From Vallitaleaceae bacterium (GTDB taxonomy: Bacteria; Bacillota; Clostridia; Lachnospirales; Vallitaleaceae), in the NCBI GenBank assembly GCA_029935405.1, contig JAOZKH010000012.1:1-39035 (forward strand): 39,035 bases of DNA, in the 5' to 3' direction. The notes beneath the pieces were generated by a model. It was not told the DNA's origin. It was given only the letters and a program-made list of their open reading frames with translations, and ran no database searches. A program made the position numbers and the translations under genes. Positions 31,661 to 39,035 of the stretch are shown here, piece after piece (position 1 is the first letter of the stretch; each line of letters opens with the position of its first letter).

Positions 31661-34159
31661 ATGAAAAGAACAAAATATAAGATGTATGTGTTATTACTCC
31701 TTATCATATTACCATATTTAGCAATTATACTAACAATAATGGAGGAAAATCCAGTTTTTTCTCCTCTTTTTTCTGTGCGCAGACTTGGAATTATGGGTAA
31801 AACATTAGGGTTTTCCATAGTTGTTGGTATTATTGGGGTTATAGTTTCGTGGATTATAGGCTATTATTTGAATCGAATATTTAAGGGAAAATTATGGATA
31901 AGTGCAATATTGATTGCACTTGCTGTTATGCCTTCTTTTATGCAGGCATACTTATGGATGAATACCATGTATGTTGTATTTGATAGAGTAGCTTTATCTG
32001 GATTTTGGATAAGCGCTTTTGTTCAACTTATCTATTTGTTACCGATTGGAATATTAATGTGGTACCATGTATTTGCTATGTTTGATGATGAATATTTTTA
32101 TGAAGCATATATTAATACAGCAATAAAAACTGGATATACTAGAGTAGTGTATGAACTGAGTAAAGGTCCTGGGACAATACTTCTAATATTATATATTCTT
32201 TTATCAATGACAGATTATACAATACCTTCAGTTTTTGCGTTTAATACCTATCCAATAGAAATAATGACAGTTTTTGCTGGCACACTTAATATATATGAAC
32301 CGGTATTTGTTAGTATTCCTATGATACTTATTACTACTATTCTTGTAAGCATAATAATCAAGAAAAATAATTCTAAGTTAGAGGGAACAAGTGGTGTAAG
32401 TAGTATAATAGTAAAAACCTGTAGTAAAGACTATATTATACTGTTAATTATAATTGTATTGATGTTTATTCCATTTATTCTGATGATTGTAGACAGCCTT
32501 ACATCAACTAATATAGTTGAGTTAATAAGTAATTATAGTGAGGATTATATTTTTACGTTAGTTAGCTCAATAACTGGAGCAGTTGTTGTGTTATTGATAA
32601 GTTACAATTTGAATCTATATATACTTGATAATAGAAAACTTAAAAGAACTATGATACTTGTTATGATAGTACTTCTTGGAATTCCTGGAACTGTAACGGG
32701 AATTACAATTAATAATTTTTACAGTGAATTAAGCAATTTATCGCCTATACTTACAGAATTAAGGAATAGTTTTCTACCTTTGTCCCATGTAAATGTGCTA
32801 CGTTTTCTGCCAATTGGATATTTTTTAATGGCCTTTGGTTTTGAATATATGCCAATTGAATATGTTGAACAGGCAAAACTTGATACAAATAATTTGTTAG
32901 TAATGTTAAAACACGGTGTATTTAATAGGCTTAAGCCCTACTTAATAACAACATTTTTTATTGTAGTTATATTAAGTTTTAGTGAACTAAGTGGAGCGAT
33001 TATGGTTGTGCCTCCAGGAAGGTCAACAATAACGGTTACTATTTATAATTATCTTCATTATGGTAGTACAGATGTTGTTGCTACACTATGTATGACATTT
33101 ATGCTGTTAATTGTTTTGGCAACATTAATAACCTATAAATTAATAAAAAAAAAATCAAAAAAAAGAATAATAAATATACTAATTGTTGGAATAATAGTCA
33201 CTTCATTTAGTGGTTGCAGACAAATCAATGATACTACAAATGTAATACAATCATTAGATTATACTTTAGACGTTATGACAATGGAAGTATATAATGGCAA
33301 AATATATTTAGGAACAACAGATGGTCTTTATTATATTGATGAAGAAAGATTAATAAAGGTACCACTTGTTGTTACTACAACATTAATACACGATCTATAT
33401 GTAAATCATAATCAAGAACTTTTAGTTGGCAGTATGGAAGGATTGATTGTTATTGACGGTGATAATCAGATATATTATGGAAAAGACAGTTTTCTCCCTG
33501 ATATTAGAATTAACGTTATTGCTGAAGATACTAGCGGCAATATCTATATTGGTACCTGGAATGGACTTGTAGTTGTGGATCAAGAGTTTGAAGTGATCGA
33601 AAAAGATATAAAATTATTATCATCAATGGTTAATATAATTGATTTTGATAGTTTAGATAATATTATAATTGGTTCTTACAATGTTAGAGATGGTGGCTTA
33701 ACGATTTTATACGAGAATTTGCCTGATGAATATATTGAAAAAAGCTACGATGGTAGTAGCCAATTAACAACGATTAATTTTACTGGAATTGTAGTGAAAG
33801 AAGATTTGTTTTTAGTTGGTGGAGGTATGTATGAAAAAGGTGGATTTGATAAATTCGAGTATAAAGAAGGAACATATTTTTTAACAAAATCTTATAAACA
33901 AGAAGATGGTTTAGCAGGACCAAAAATCAGAAGTATGTATTCCCTAGGAAATACTTTGATAGTAGGATCTGAATACGATGGTTTATCAATTATGAAATTT
34001 GATGATGAATTTAGTGAAGTGATAGATTCAAGAATTTTGACTTCAAAAGACGGACTAGCTCACAACGAAATTAAATGTATAATAGAATATGAAGGATGGT
34101 TATATTTTGGAACAAAGGCAGGTATATCAAAAATAATTATTGAAAATGAATGGAGGTAA
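31661..34159 (+). CDS. FbpB-type ABC permease fused to a lipobox and beta-propeller domain
   Basis: This protein of 832 residues has an N-terminal part (1-500) that is a double-length iron-type permease with about twelve membrane segments. It has loops resembling the EAA coupling motif (EAYINTAIKTGYTRVVYEL and VEQAKLDTNNLLVMLKHG). After a Lys-rich stretch coded by A10 (33145-33154) and A8 (33157-33164) comes a hydrophobic segment. It ends in FSGC, a lipobox with Cys519. Residues 520-832 repeat LGTTDGLYYID, VGSMEGLIVID and IGTWNGLVVVD, which are blades of the two-component-regulator propeller type. The C-terminal GL..NEIK.I motif is shared with the protein at 35612. A fusion, frameshift or slippage explains this; see findings. 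Confidence 0.75.
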   Translation: MKRTKYKMYVLLLLIILPYLAIILTIMEENPVFSPLFSVRRLGIMGKTLGFSIVVGIIGVIVSWIIGYYLNRIFKGKLWISAILIALAVMPSFMQAYLWMNTMYVVFDRVALSGFWISAFVQLIYLLPIGILMWYHVFAMFDDEYFYEAYINTAIKTGYTRVVYELSKGPGTILLILYILLSMTDYTIPSVFAFNTYPIEIMTVFAGTLNIYEPVFVSIPMILITTILVSIIIKKNNSKLEGTSGVSSIIVKTCSKDYIILLIIIVLMFIPFILMIVDSLTSTNIVELISNYSEDYIFTLVSSITGAVVVLLISYNLNLYILDNRKLKRTMILVMIVLLGIPGTVTGITINNFYSELSNLSPILTELRNSFLPLSHVNVLRFLPIGYFLMAFGFEYMPIEYVEQAKLDTNNLLVMLKHGVFNRLKPYLITTFFIVVILSFSELSGAIMVVPPGRSTITVTIYNYLHYGSTDVVATLCMTFMLLIVLATLITYKLIKKKSKKRIINILIVGIIVTSFSGCRQINDTTNVIQSLDYTLDVMTMEVYNGKIYLGTTDGLYYIDEERLIKVPLVVTTTLIHDLYVNHNQELLVGSMEGLIVIDGDNQIYYGKDSFLPDIRINVIAEDTSGNIYIGTWNGLVVVDQEFEVIEKDIKLLSSMVNIIDFDSLDNIIIGSYNVRDGGLTILYENLPDEYIEKSYDGSSQLTTINFTGIVVKEDLFLVGGGMYEKGGFDKFEYKEGTYFLTKSYKQEDGLAGPKIRSMYSLGNTLIVGSEYDGLSIMKFDDEFSEVIDSRILTSKDGLAHNEIKCIIEYEGWLYFGTKAGISKIIIENEWR

Positions 34160-34162
34160 CAA

Positions 34163-35611
34163 ATGGATACAAATCAAAACGTGAGATATTATATTGATTA
34201 TGATGATTTAGCAACGGTTAAAGAATTTCCTAAGACAAGAGGAGCATTTATTATTAGTATTTTAAAAAATGGTAGCAAAAATTTTCGTCAAGGATTTCCA
34301 AAAACATTGATATTACCTATGGTTACAGGGTTGATATTTTTTATTCTTTCGGTAATTTATGTAGCAGGATTTGTAGATACTATGTATGTAACAATACATA
34401 TGTTTGATGGGCCTATTACGGAGTTTGTACCATATTATGCTCCGGGATTAGTTGACACTAGAAGCTATATAAAAGGTTTTCAACATGATAATCTAATAGG
34501 AAATAACTTATATTTGGTTATGCCTTTGTATTTCTTTATAATGTTATTAGCAAAATCTTTGATAAAAACAATATTTAGTAAAGGTGCTATAAAACAATCA
34601 TTTAGCAATATTAAAAACACGAAACTTTATACTAAAAGATATTTGGAAATGGAAAGTAAAGGGATAAGTAGAATTATACTTGGAATAATAACGGCTATAG
34701 CGCTGGGATTTATTATTAAAAATCCACTAACCTTTATACCGATTGCAATTGTATTATATCTTAGTTATATTAAAACCACTGATTCTAGTTTAATTATGTT
34801 TATCGTTATGTTTAAGGTAAGTGGTCAAATAAGAAAAAAACATAAATACGTTAGTATTGGAAAAGTCGCACTTTTTGTATTAGGTTTAGCAATTGGATTT
34901 TTAATATATTTTGTAATTGCTATGGTCATGTGGTATGTCTTTAAATATAACCTTATTGCTAGAATTATATTTACAAGTGCTTTTATAGGATTATTTATAT
35001 TTTTCTATATTCAGCAATATTTTTCGAAATCTAAAAAGACTGTTGATGCAGGATTATTTGTATGTATGATGGTTCTTATTGGTTCTCTTGGAAGTTATGT
35101 AGTATTAGGTGATGACGGTGGGTGGGCTGAATCAGGTGGAAACTTATTTGCTTGGCTTGGAAATGCAGGTTCTAAGATTATCGCAGCCCTTGGCTTTGTT
35201 GGCAGTATAGGTGCAGCCCTTGGAATGACAGCAGACTTGGTTTTAGGTGGGGTATTTTCAGCAATAGGTATCGATGCTCCGCTTAAAATGGGGTCAATAC
35301 TAGCAGGATTTGGACAGCCGCGAGGTTCAGATGCAGCAAATCTTACCTTTGCAAATGCAGCGATAAAAGCAGCGTTTGGAAGTGTAGGCCCATTAGGAGA
35401 AATGCTTACAGGTATGGTGGGAGATATTAATAGTGGATTATCAGGACAAACAGGTAGTGCATCAGGAGATGCAGCTAATACAGGAGATGCGGGTAATTCA
35501 GGAGACTCTGGAGGAAATACAGGGACAGGAAATGGAGGAGGAGAAGATCCTTTTGAACCAAGAGATCCCTTTAAACCAAAAGACCCATTTGAAGATGAGG
35601 ATATTAATTAA
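34163..35611 (+). CDS. Second multi-membrane DDGGW-motif protein
   Basis: I do not recognise this 482-residue protein. It shares DDGGWAESGGNLFAW (Asp317) and general layout with the 27244 protein: an N-terminal cytoplasmic stretch, several membrane segments, the motif just after a hydrophobic segment, another hydrophobic region (ALGFVGSIGAALGMTADLVLGG), then a low-complexity tail. The tail is Gly/Asp/Ser-rich (430-460) and ends in the short repeats DPFEPRDPFKPKDPFED. It starts 3 bases after the permease-propeller gene behind GGAGG and abuts the next gene. The two DDGGW proteins probably form a membrane complex. Function unknown. Confidence 0.65.
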   Translation: MDTNQNVRYYIDYDDLATVKEFPKTRGAFIISILKNGSKNFRQGFPKTLILPMVTGLIFFILSVIYVAGFVDTMYVTIHMFDGPITEFVPYYAPGLVDTRSYIKGFQHDNLIGNNLYLVMPLYFFIMLLAKSLIKTIFSKGAIKQSFSNIKNTKLYTKRYLEMESKGISRIILGIITAIALGFIIKNPLTFIPIAIVLYLSYIKTTDSSLIMFIVMFKVSGQIRKKHKYVSIGKVALFVLGLAIGFLIYFVIAMVMWYVFKYNLIARIIFTSAFIGLFIFFYIQQYFSKSKKTVDAGLFVCMMVLIGSLGSYVVLGDDGGWAESGGNLFAWLGNAGSKIIAALGFVGSIGAALGMTADLVLGGVFSAIGIDAPLKMGSILAGFGQPRGSDAANLTFANAAIKAAFGSVGPLGEMLTGMVGDINSGLSGQTGSASGDAANTGDAGNSGDSGGNTGTGNGGGEDPFEPRDPFKPKDPFEDEDIN

Positions 35612-36703
35612 ATGAGGGGTAAACTATTACGTGTTATGAGTGTACTTATCATGATTAGTATTGTTTTTGTTATTAGTTTTATTATTGTGCAGAATATTTT
35701 AAATAAACAAAAAGAAATAAAAGAAAAAGAAGTTATAGAAGGCATAGAAATATATTTGATGGATGAAGAAATATCAGCTTTAATAATAGATGGAAATACA
35801 ATTATTGTCGGTGGAAAAAACGGCGTATACAGATTTGACACGAAATCAGAAACAATTGTAGAAACGATAACTGATGAGTTAAGCTTAATATATACAGCAG
35901 ATATGGTTATGACAAAAGATAGAGTTTTGTGGATTGGTCATGATAATGGTTTGTCACTATATTATGAGAATAATGATGAAGAGAATAAATGGAAGCATTT
36001 TATTAGTCCGGATATTCCAAAAGGTAGATGCAATACCCTTAAGATTATTGATGATAAGGTTTATGCAGGTTTTCAAGAAGGCGTAGCAATATTTAGACTT
36101 AAAACAGACTGGGATATTATGAAGTTGATAACAATAGATGATGGTTTGATTGAGCCTGTTGTGCAAGATATTGAATTTAACAACAGTGGAATATGGTATG
36201 GATCCTATTATTGTAATAAAATTGGTGGTATTAGTTTAGCAAAAGATAATTCATGGGAATATCTTTCTCTTGAAGACGGATTACCTCATAAGTATGTTAC
36301 ATCAATGCTGCCTGTGATATACGATGATAAGGAATATATATTGGTTGGCACAGGGCATTTAGAAAGTGGAGGGTTAGCAGTTGTTGAAGTAACAATAGAA
36401 GGGTTAAATGTTGTAGCAACTCATGATATACAGTCAAACCTACCAGGAGAAAAAGTTAGATTTTTATATCAATCTAAGGAGAATGTTTTTATTACAACAG
36501 AGTCTGATGGAATACTGATTACTGATTTATCTAAGATTATTAAAGGTGAATTACTTGATGGTATTTATCTTAATACAAATCATGGACTTTCAAGTGATGA
36601 AATAAAAGTAATAGTTGAAAACAATGATAGTTACTGGCTTGGAGGGAAAGTAGGATTAACAAAAATACCTAAGGAAGTCATATTGTTAATAAATGCCACA
36701 TAG
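35612..36703 (+). CDS. Membrane-anchored beta-propeller protein
   Basis: This 363-residue protein has an N-terminal hydrophobic anchor (about residues 6-28) and an extracytoplasmic propeller. Blade-like repeats include IIVGGKNGVYRFD, LWIGHDNGLSLYYE, VYAGFQEGVAIFR and YWLGGKVGLTKIP. These resemble the Reg_prop repeats that form extracellular sensors of hybrid two-component kinases. The C-terminal GL.SDEIKVIVENN.SYW.GGK.GLTKI aligns with the end of the fused permease-propeller (31661). The ATG follows directly after the stop of the previous gene. No lipobox is seen, so it differs in anchoring from the fused copy. It precedes a two-component system and is probably a sensor component. Confidence 0.72.
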   Translation: MRGKLLRVMSVLIMISIVFVISFIIVQNILNKQKEIKEKEVIEGIEIYLMDEEISALIIDGNTIIVGGKNGVYRFDTKSETIVETITDELSLIYTADMVMTKDRVLWIGHDNGLSLYYENNDEENKWKHFISPDIPKGRCNTLKIIDDKVYAGFQEGVAIFRLKTDWDIMKLITIDDGLIEPVVQDIEFNNSGIWYGSYYCNKIGGISLAKDNSWEYLSLEDGLPHKYVTSMLPVIYDDKEYILVGTGHLESGGLAVVEVTIEGLNVVATHDIQSNLPGEKVRFLYQSKENVFITTESDGILITDLSKIIKGELLDGIYLNTNHGLSSDEIKVIVENNDSYWLGGKVGLTKIPKEVILLINAT

Positions 36704-36795
36704 CTGTCACAGAACAATTATAGAATTAGTTAAGGTGTCATAAGTAAGTTTGAGATCTTAACCATAATTAAATAAAAATATAGGAGTGGTTTATT

Positions 36796-37470
36796 GTGTA
36801 TGATTTGAATATTTTATTAGTAGAAGATGATATAAGGATTAGAGAGATCATAAGAACATATTTAAAAAGAGAAAACTACAAATTATATGAAGCAGGAACC
36901 GGTGAAAAAGCCTTTGAATTACTTGAAGAAAAGGAATTTCAATTGGTTGTTCTTGATGTTATGCTTCCAGATACAGATGGGTGGTCAATTCTTAGAAAAA
37001 TACGAGCTAAATCCCAATTACCAGTTATCATGTTAACGGCGAGAGCAGAAGAGACAGATAAACTTTTTGGTTTTGACCTTGGAGCGGATGATTATATGAC
37101 AAAACCTTTTAGTGCTAAAGAGTTATTAGCTAGGATAAAAGCTCTACTGAAACGAAATCAAATTGCAACAGCTAATGAATTGGTGCAGATTGGAAATATT
37201 AAGATTAATACATCGTATCATCAAGTATATATTAATGAACAGGTTATTGAATTAACACCACTTGAATACAGTTTATTATCCTATTTAGTTGATAATAAAA
37301 ATCTTGCCATGTCAAGGACACAGATTTTAGATGGTGTATGGGGATATGACTATTTTGGTGATGAAAGAACTGTAGATACACATATTAAACGGTTACGCAA
37401 AAAACTGCTGTCAGAAGGGGACTATATCAAGACTATTAGAGGTGTTGGGTATAGAATGGTGATTAAGTAA
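36796..37470 (+). CDS. OmpR/PhoB-type response regulator
   Basis: This 224-residue regulator has a receiver domain with acidic residues Asp11-Asp12, phosphorylation site Asp54 (LVVLDVMLPD) and Lys103 (TKPF). The winged-helix DNA-binding domain includes LTPLEYSLLSYLV and ERTVDTHIKRLRKKL, ending in IKTIRGVGYRM. It starts at GTG behind TAGGAG. The gap of 92 bases from the propeller gene has GTTAAG/CTTAAC arms and could hold a promoter or weak attenuator. The 3' end overlaps the kinase start by one base. Target promoters probably include the 27244-36703 operon, by inference. Confidence 0.93.
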   Translation: MYDLNILLVEDDIRIREIIRTYLKRENYKLYEAGTGEKAFELLEEKEFQLVVLDVMLPDTDGWSILRKIRAKSQLPVIMLTARAEETDKLFGFDLGADDYMTKPFSAKELLARIKALLKRNQIATANELVQIGNIKINTSYHQVYINEQVIELTPLEYSLLSYLVDNKNLAMSRTQILDGVWGYDYFGDERTVDTHIKRLRKKLLSEGDYIKTIRGVGYRMVIK

Positions 37471-38876
37471 TGCGAGCATCTATTTCAAATAGAATAACAC
37501 TATATTTGGTGGTTTTCTCAATTATAATTATTGGGATTATTGGTATTGCAGGCAAGTTTTTTCTGCCAAATTATTATACTAATTATCAATTGGATATTAT
37601 TAACTCTAAAACTTCGGAAATAGTAGAACTCTATAACGTTAACGAACCAGATGCTGCACTTTCTATAATTGAAGAATTACGACAATTAGTAGGTGGAGAG
37701 ATCTATTTACAAAGCGAAAATGGGCAAATCAATGGGTTTGTGACAGGTAGAGGCAACAATAGCAGTATCATGGGTAAAAACCAAGGTCATATACTTAAAA
37801 ATAGTGAAAGTTTTATCCCTAACGGTGATATTACTTATTATAATTACGAGAATAAAATTGGTCTTGAAGTATATACACTAGGTATTAATGTTAATGATGA
37901 ATACATTGTTTATGAAGTTACTATACAGTCGCTAAATAAAGCAGTGGATGTAGTGCTTAGTTTTTTATGGATACTTTTATTAGTTGTTTTAGCTATTGCA
38001 GTTGGTGTTGCTATGTTTTTGTCACGTACAATATCAAAACCTATTAAAGATTTAAACAATCTTGCCAAAAATATGATGAATAAGAAGGTTAAAGCAGTTA
38101 TGGTTACTAATAATGAAGATGAAATTGGCAAATTAAATCATTCCCTTAATGAATTATATGAGGAATTATTATCTAGTATTTATCAGTTAGAATCAGAACT
38201 TAATAAAGAGAGAAATGCAGAAAACCTTAAGAAACGTTTTTTAGCTCAGGCAACACATGAGTTAAAAACGCCCATTGCTGTTATTGGAGGATATGCTGAA
38301 ATATTATACGATGGCATGTATAAGGATGAAGATGACAGAGATAGATATCTTAAAAATATTTATGAAGAGACACAGGCAATATCACATTTGATTAAGGATG
38401 TGCTTGATTACACGAAGATGGAAACAGGTAATTATGAGCTACTCATAGAAAAAGTTTCGGCTAAAAACTATTTTGAAGGGATAGTTAATAGATTCGAAGA
38501 CTATGTGAAGGAATATGGATTGAATTTTCTTAAAAGCATTGAACTAGATAATCAGTTTGAATTAAATATCGATAAAACTAGAATTGAACAGGTTATAAGG
38601 AATTTACTAAGCAATAGCGTGGAACATGGTGTTACTAAAGTGATTGTTAATGTTGCAAGATTGCAAGATAAAGTTAAGATTCAAATAAGTAATGATGGAC
38701 CGTTGATTGAAGAAGAAGATTTACCTTATATCTTTGACAGTTTTTATAAAAAGAAAGGTAAACAGTCAGGAACAGGATTAGGACTTGCAGTTGTGAAAGA
38801 AATTGTTTTACTACACGGTGGAGATTACCGCGTTGAAAATAGTGAAGAGGGTGTTATTTTTACGATTATAGTGTAA
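37470..38876 (+). CDS. Sensor histidine kinase
   Basis: This 468-residue membrane kinase has one hydrophobic segment near the N terminus (about 10-30), an extracytoplasmic domain to about 160, and a second segment (about 162-188). A HAMP linker follows (SRTISKPIKDLNNLAKNM), then a HisKA domain with His263 in ATHELKTPIAV, and an HATPase domain with NLLSNSVEHG and GTGLGLAVVKEIV. It is the partner of the preceding response regulator, sharing one base. The sensor part has no propeller, although two propeller proteins are encoded just upstream. Confidence 0.93.
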   Translation: MRASISNRITLYLVVFSIIIIGIIGIAGKFFLPNYYTNYQLDIINSKTSEIVELYNVNEPDAALSIIEELRQLVGGEIYLQSENGQINGFVTGRGNNSSIMGKNQGHILKNSESFIPNGDITYYNYENKIGLEVYTLGINVNDEYIVYEVTIQSLNKAVDVVLSFLWILLLVVLAIAVGVAMFLSRTISKPIKDLNNLAKNMMNKKVKAVMVTNNEDEIGKLNHSLNELYEELLSSIYQLESELNKERNAENLKKRFLAQATHELKTPIAVIGGYAEILYDGMYKDEDDRDRYLKNIYEETQAISHLIKDVLDYTKMETGNYELLIEKVSAKNYFEGIVNRFEDYVKEYGLNFLKSIELDNQFELNIDKTRIEQVIRNLLSNSVEHGVTKVIVNVARLQDKVKIQISNDGPLIEEEDLPYIFDSFYKKKGKQSGTGLGLAVVKEIVLLHGGDYRVENSEEGVIFTIIV

Positions 38877-38894
38877 TTAATCCGCTAAATAATG

Positions 38895-38900
38895 TATAAT
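38895..38900 (+). promoter_or_regulatory. Candidate -10 for the gene at the right edge
   Basis: TATAAT lies 19 bases after the kinase stop, about 70 bases before the next likely start. No convincing -35 was identified. Confidence 0.35.
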
Positions 38901-38968
38901 AGAAGTGTGCTTGCATATTTACTAAAATATGGAAAGCTAATATTTATAAGCATATGAGGAAGATGAAT

Positions 38969-39035
38969 ATGCCAAGATTAATGAGTGGAGCTTCATCGTT
39001 TCTTGTTAAACCATTTCAAAAGGATAAGTTGATAG
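38969..39035 (+). CDS. Partial gene running off the window
   Basis: An open reading frame starts MPRLMSGASSFLVKPFQKDK and continues past the edge. GAGGA lies 8 bases before ATG at 38969. In-frame ATGs at 38954 and 38963 are alternatives. Only 22 codons are visible, too few for a family assignment. Confidence 0.45.
   Translation, partial: MPRLMSGASSFLVKPFQKDKLI

Noticed and set aside
31537-31818. Minus-strand frame across the lipoprotein/permease junction
   Set aside because: It overlaps two well-supported plus-strand genes, has no SD, and has no recognisable protein features.
1-39035. CRISPR array, tRNA, rRNA, insertion sequence or prophage
   Set aside because: No regularly spaced repeats, no tRNA-like or rRNA segment, and no transposase, integrase or structural phage protein was seen on either strand.

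Overview
The window is AT-rich and gene-dense. It uses Shine-Dalgarno sequences close to AGGAGG, has frequent TTG/GTG starts, and carries strictly anaerobic enzymes: anaerobic sulfite reductase AsrABC, an aldehyde ferredoxin oxidoreductase and radical SAM chemistry. This points to an anaerobic low-GC Bacillota of the class Clostridia. The genus cannot be read from the sequence. No rRNA, tRNA, CRISPR array, transposase or phage gene was seen.

Region 1 (1-6269) is a sulfite-reduction operon. A CRP-type operator and promoter lead into an FNT-family channel (probably the hydrosulfide channel type), a CbiK-like chelatase, glutamyl-tRNA reductase (hemA), precorrin-2 dehydrogenase and asrABC. The operon combines part of the siroheme supply, the siroheme enzyme and a likely HS- exit route. 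Region 2 (6297-8245) holds a 16-bp palindrome, two overlapping SPFH/band-7 genes arranged like hflK-hflC, and a terminator shared with the convergent gene that follows.

Region 3 (8304-23009) is an L-rhamnose locus. A lactaldehyde reductase and rhamnulose-1-phosphate aldolase are on the minus strand. Divergent from them are a DeoR regulator, a LacI regulator, a sugar ABC transporter (ATPase, two permeases, lipoprotein), a fucose/arabinose isomerase-family protein, rhaM, rhaB, rhaA and a second class II aldolase-like protein. A 14-bp palindrome, TGATAnCGnTAACA, lies on the lacI promoter and again before the transporter. It is the probable LacI operator.

Region 4 (23010-27189) is a tungsten-enzyme cassette. 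A molybdenum/tungsten-cofactor riboswitch precedes an aldehyde ferredoxin oxidoreductase, a radical SAM maturase, a MoaD-like protein and a ThiF/MoeB-like adenylyltransferase. The oxidoreductase could oxidise the lactaldehyde made in region 3, but this is inference.

Region 5 (27244-38876) is the least familiar part. Six closely packed genes encode two multi-membrane proteins that share a DDGGW-x-E-x-GG-x-L-x-x-W motif, a protein with a C-terminal zinc ribbon, an iron-type binding lipoprotein, an ABC permease fused in frame to a lipobox and a beta-propeller, and a separate membrane-anchored propeller homologous to the fused one. No ABC ATPase is present. An OmpR-type response regulator and a histidine kinase follow. 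I infer an envelope sensing complex with split propeller sensors, possibly undescribed. The window ends in the first codons of a gene at about 38969.
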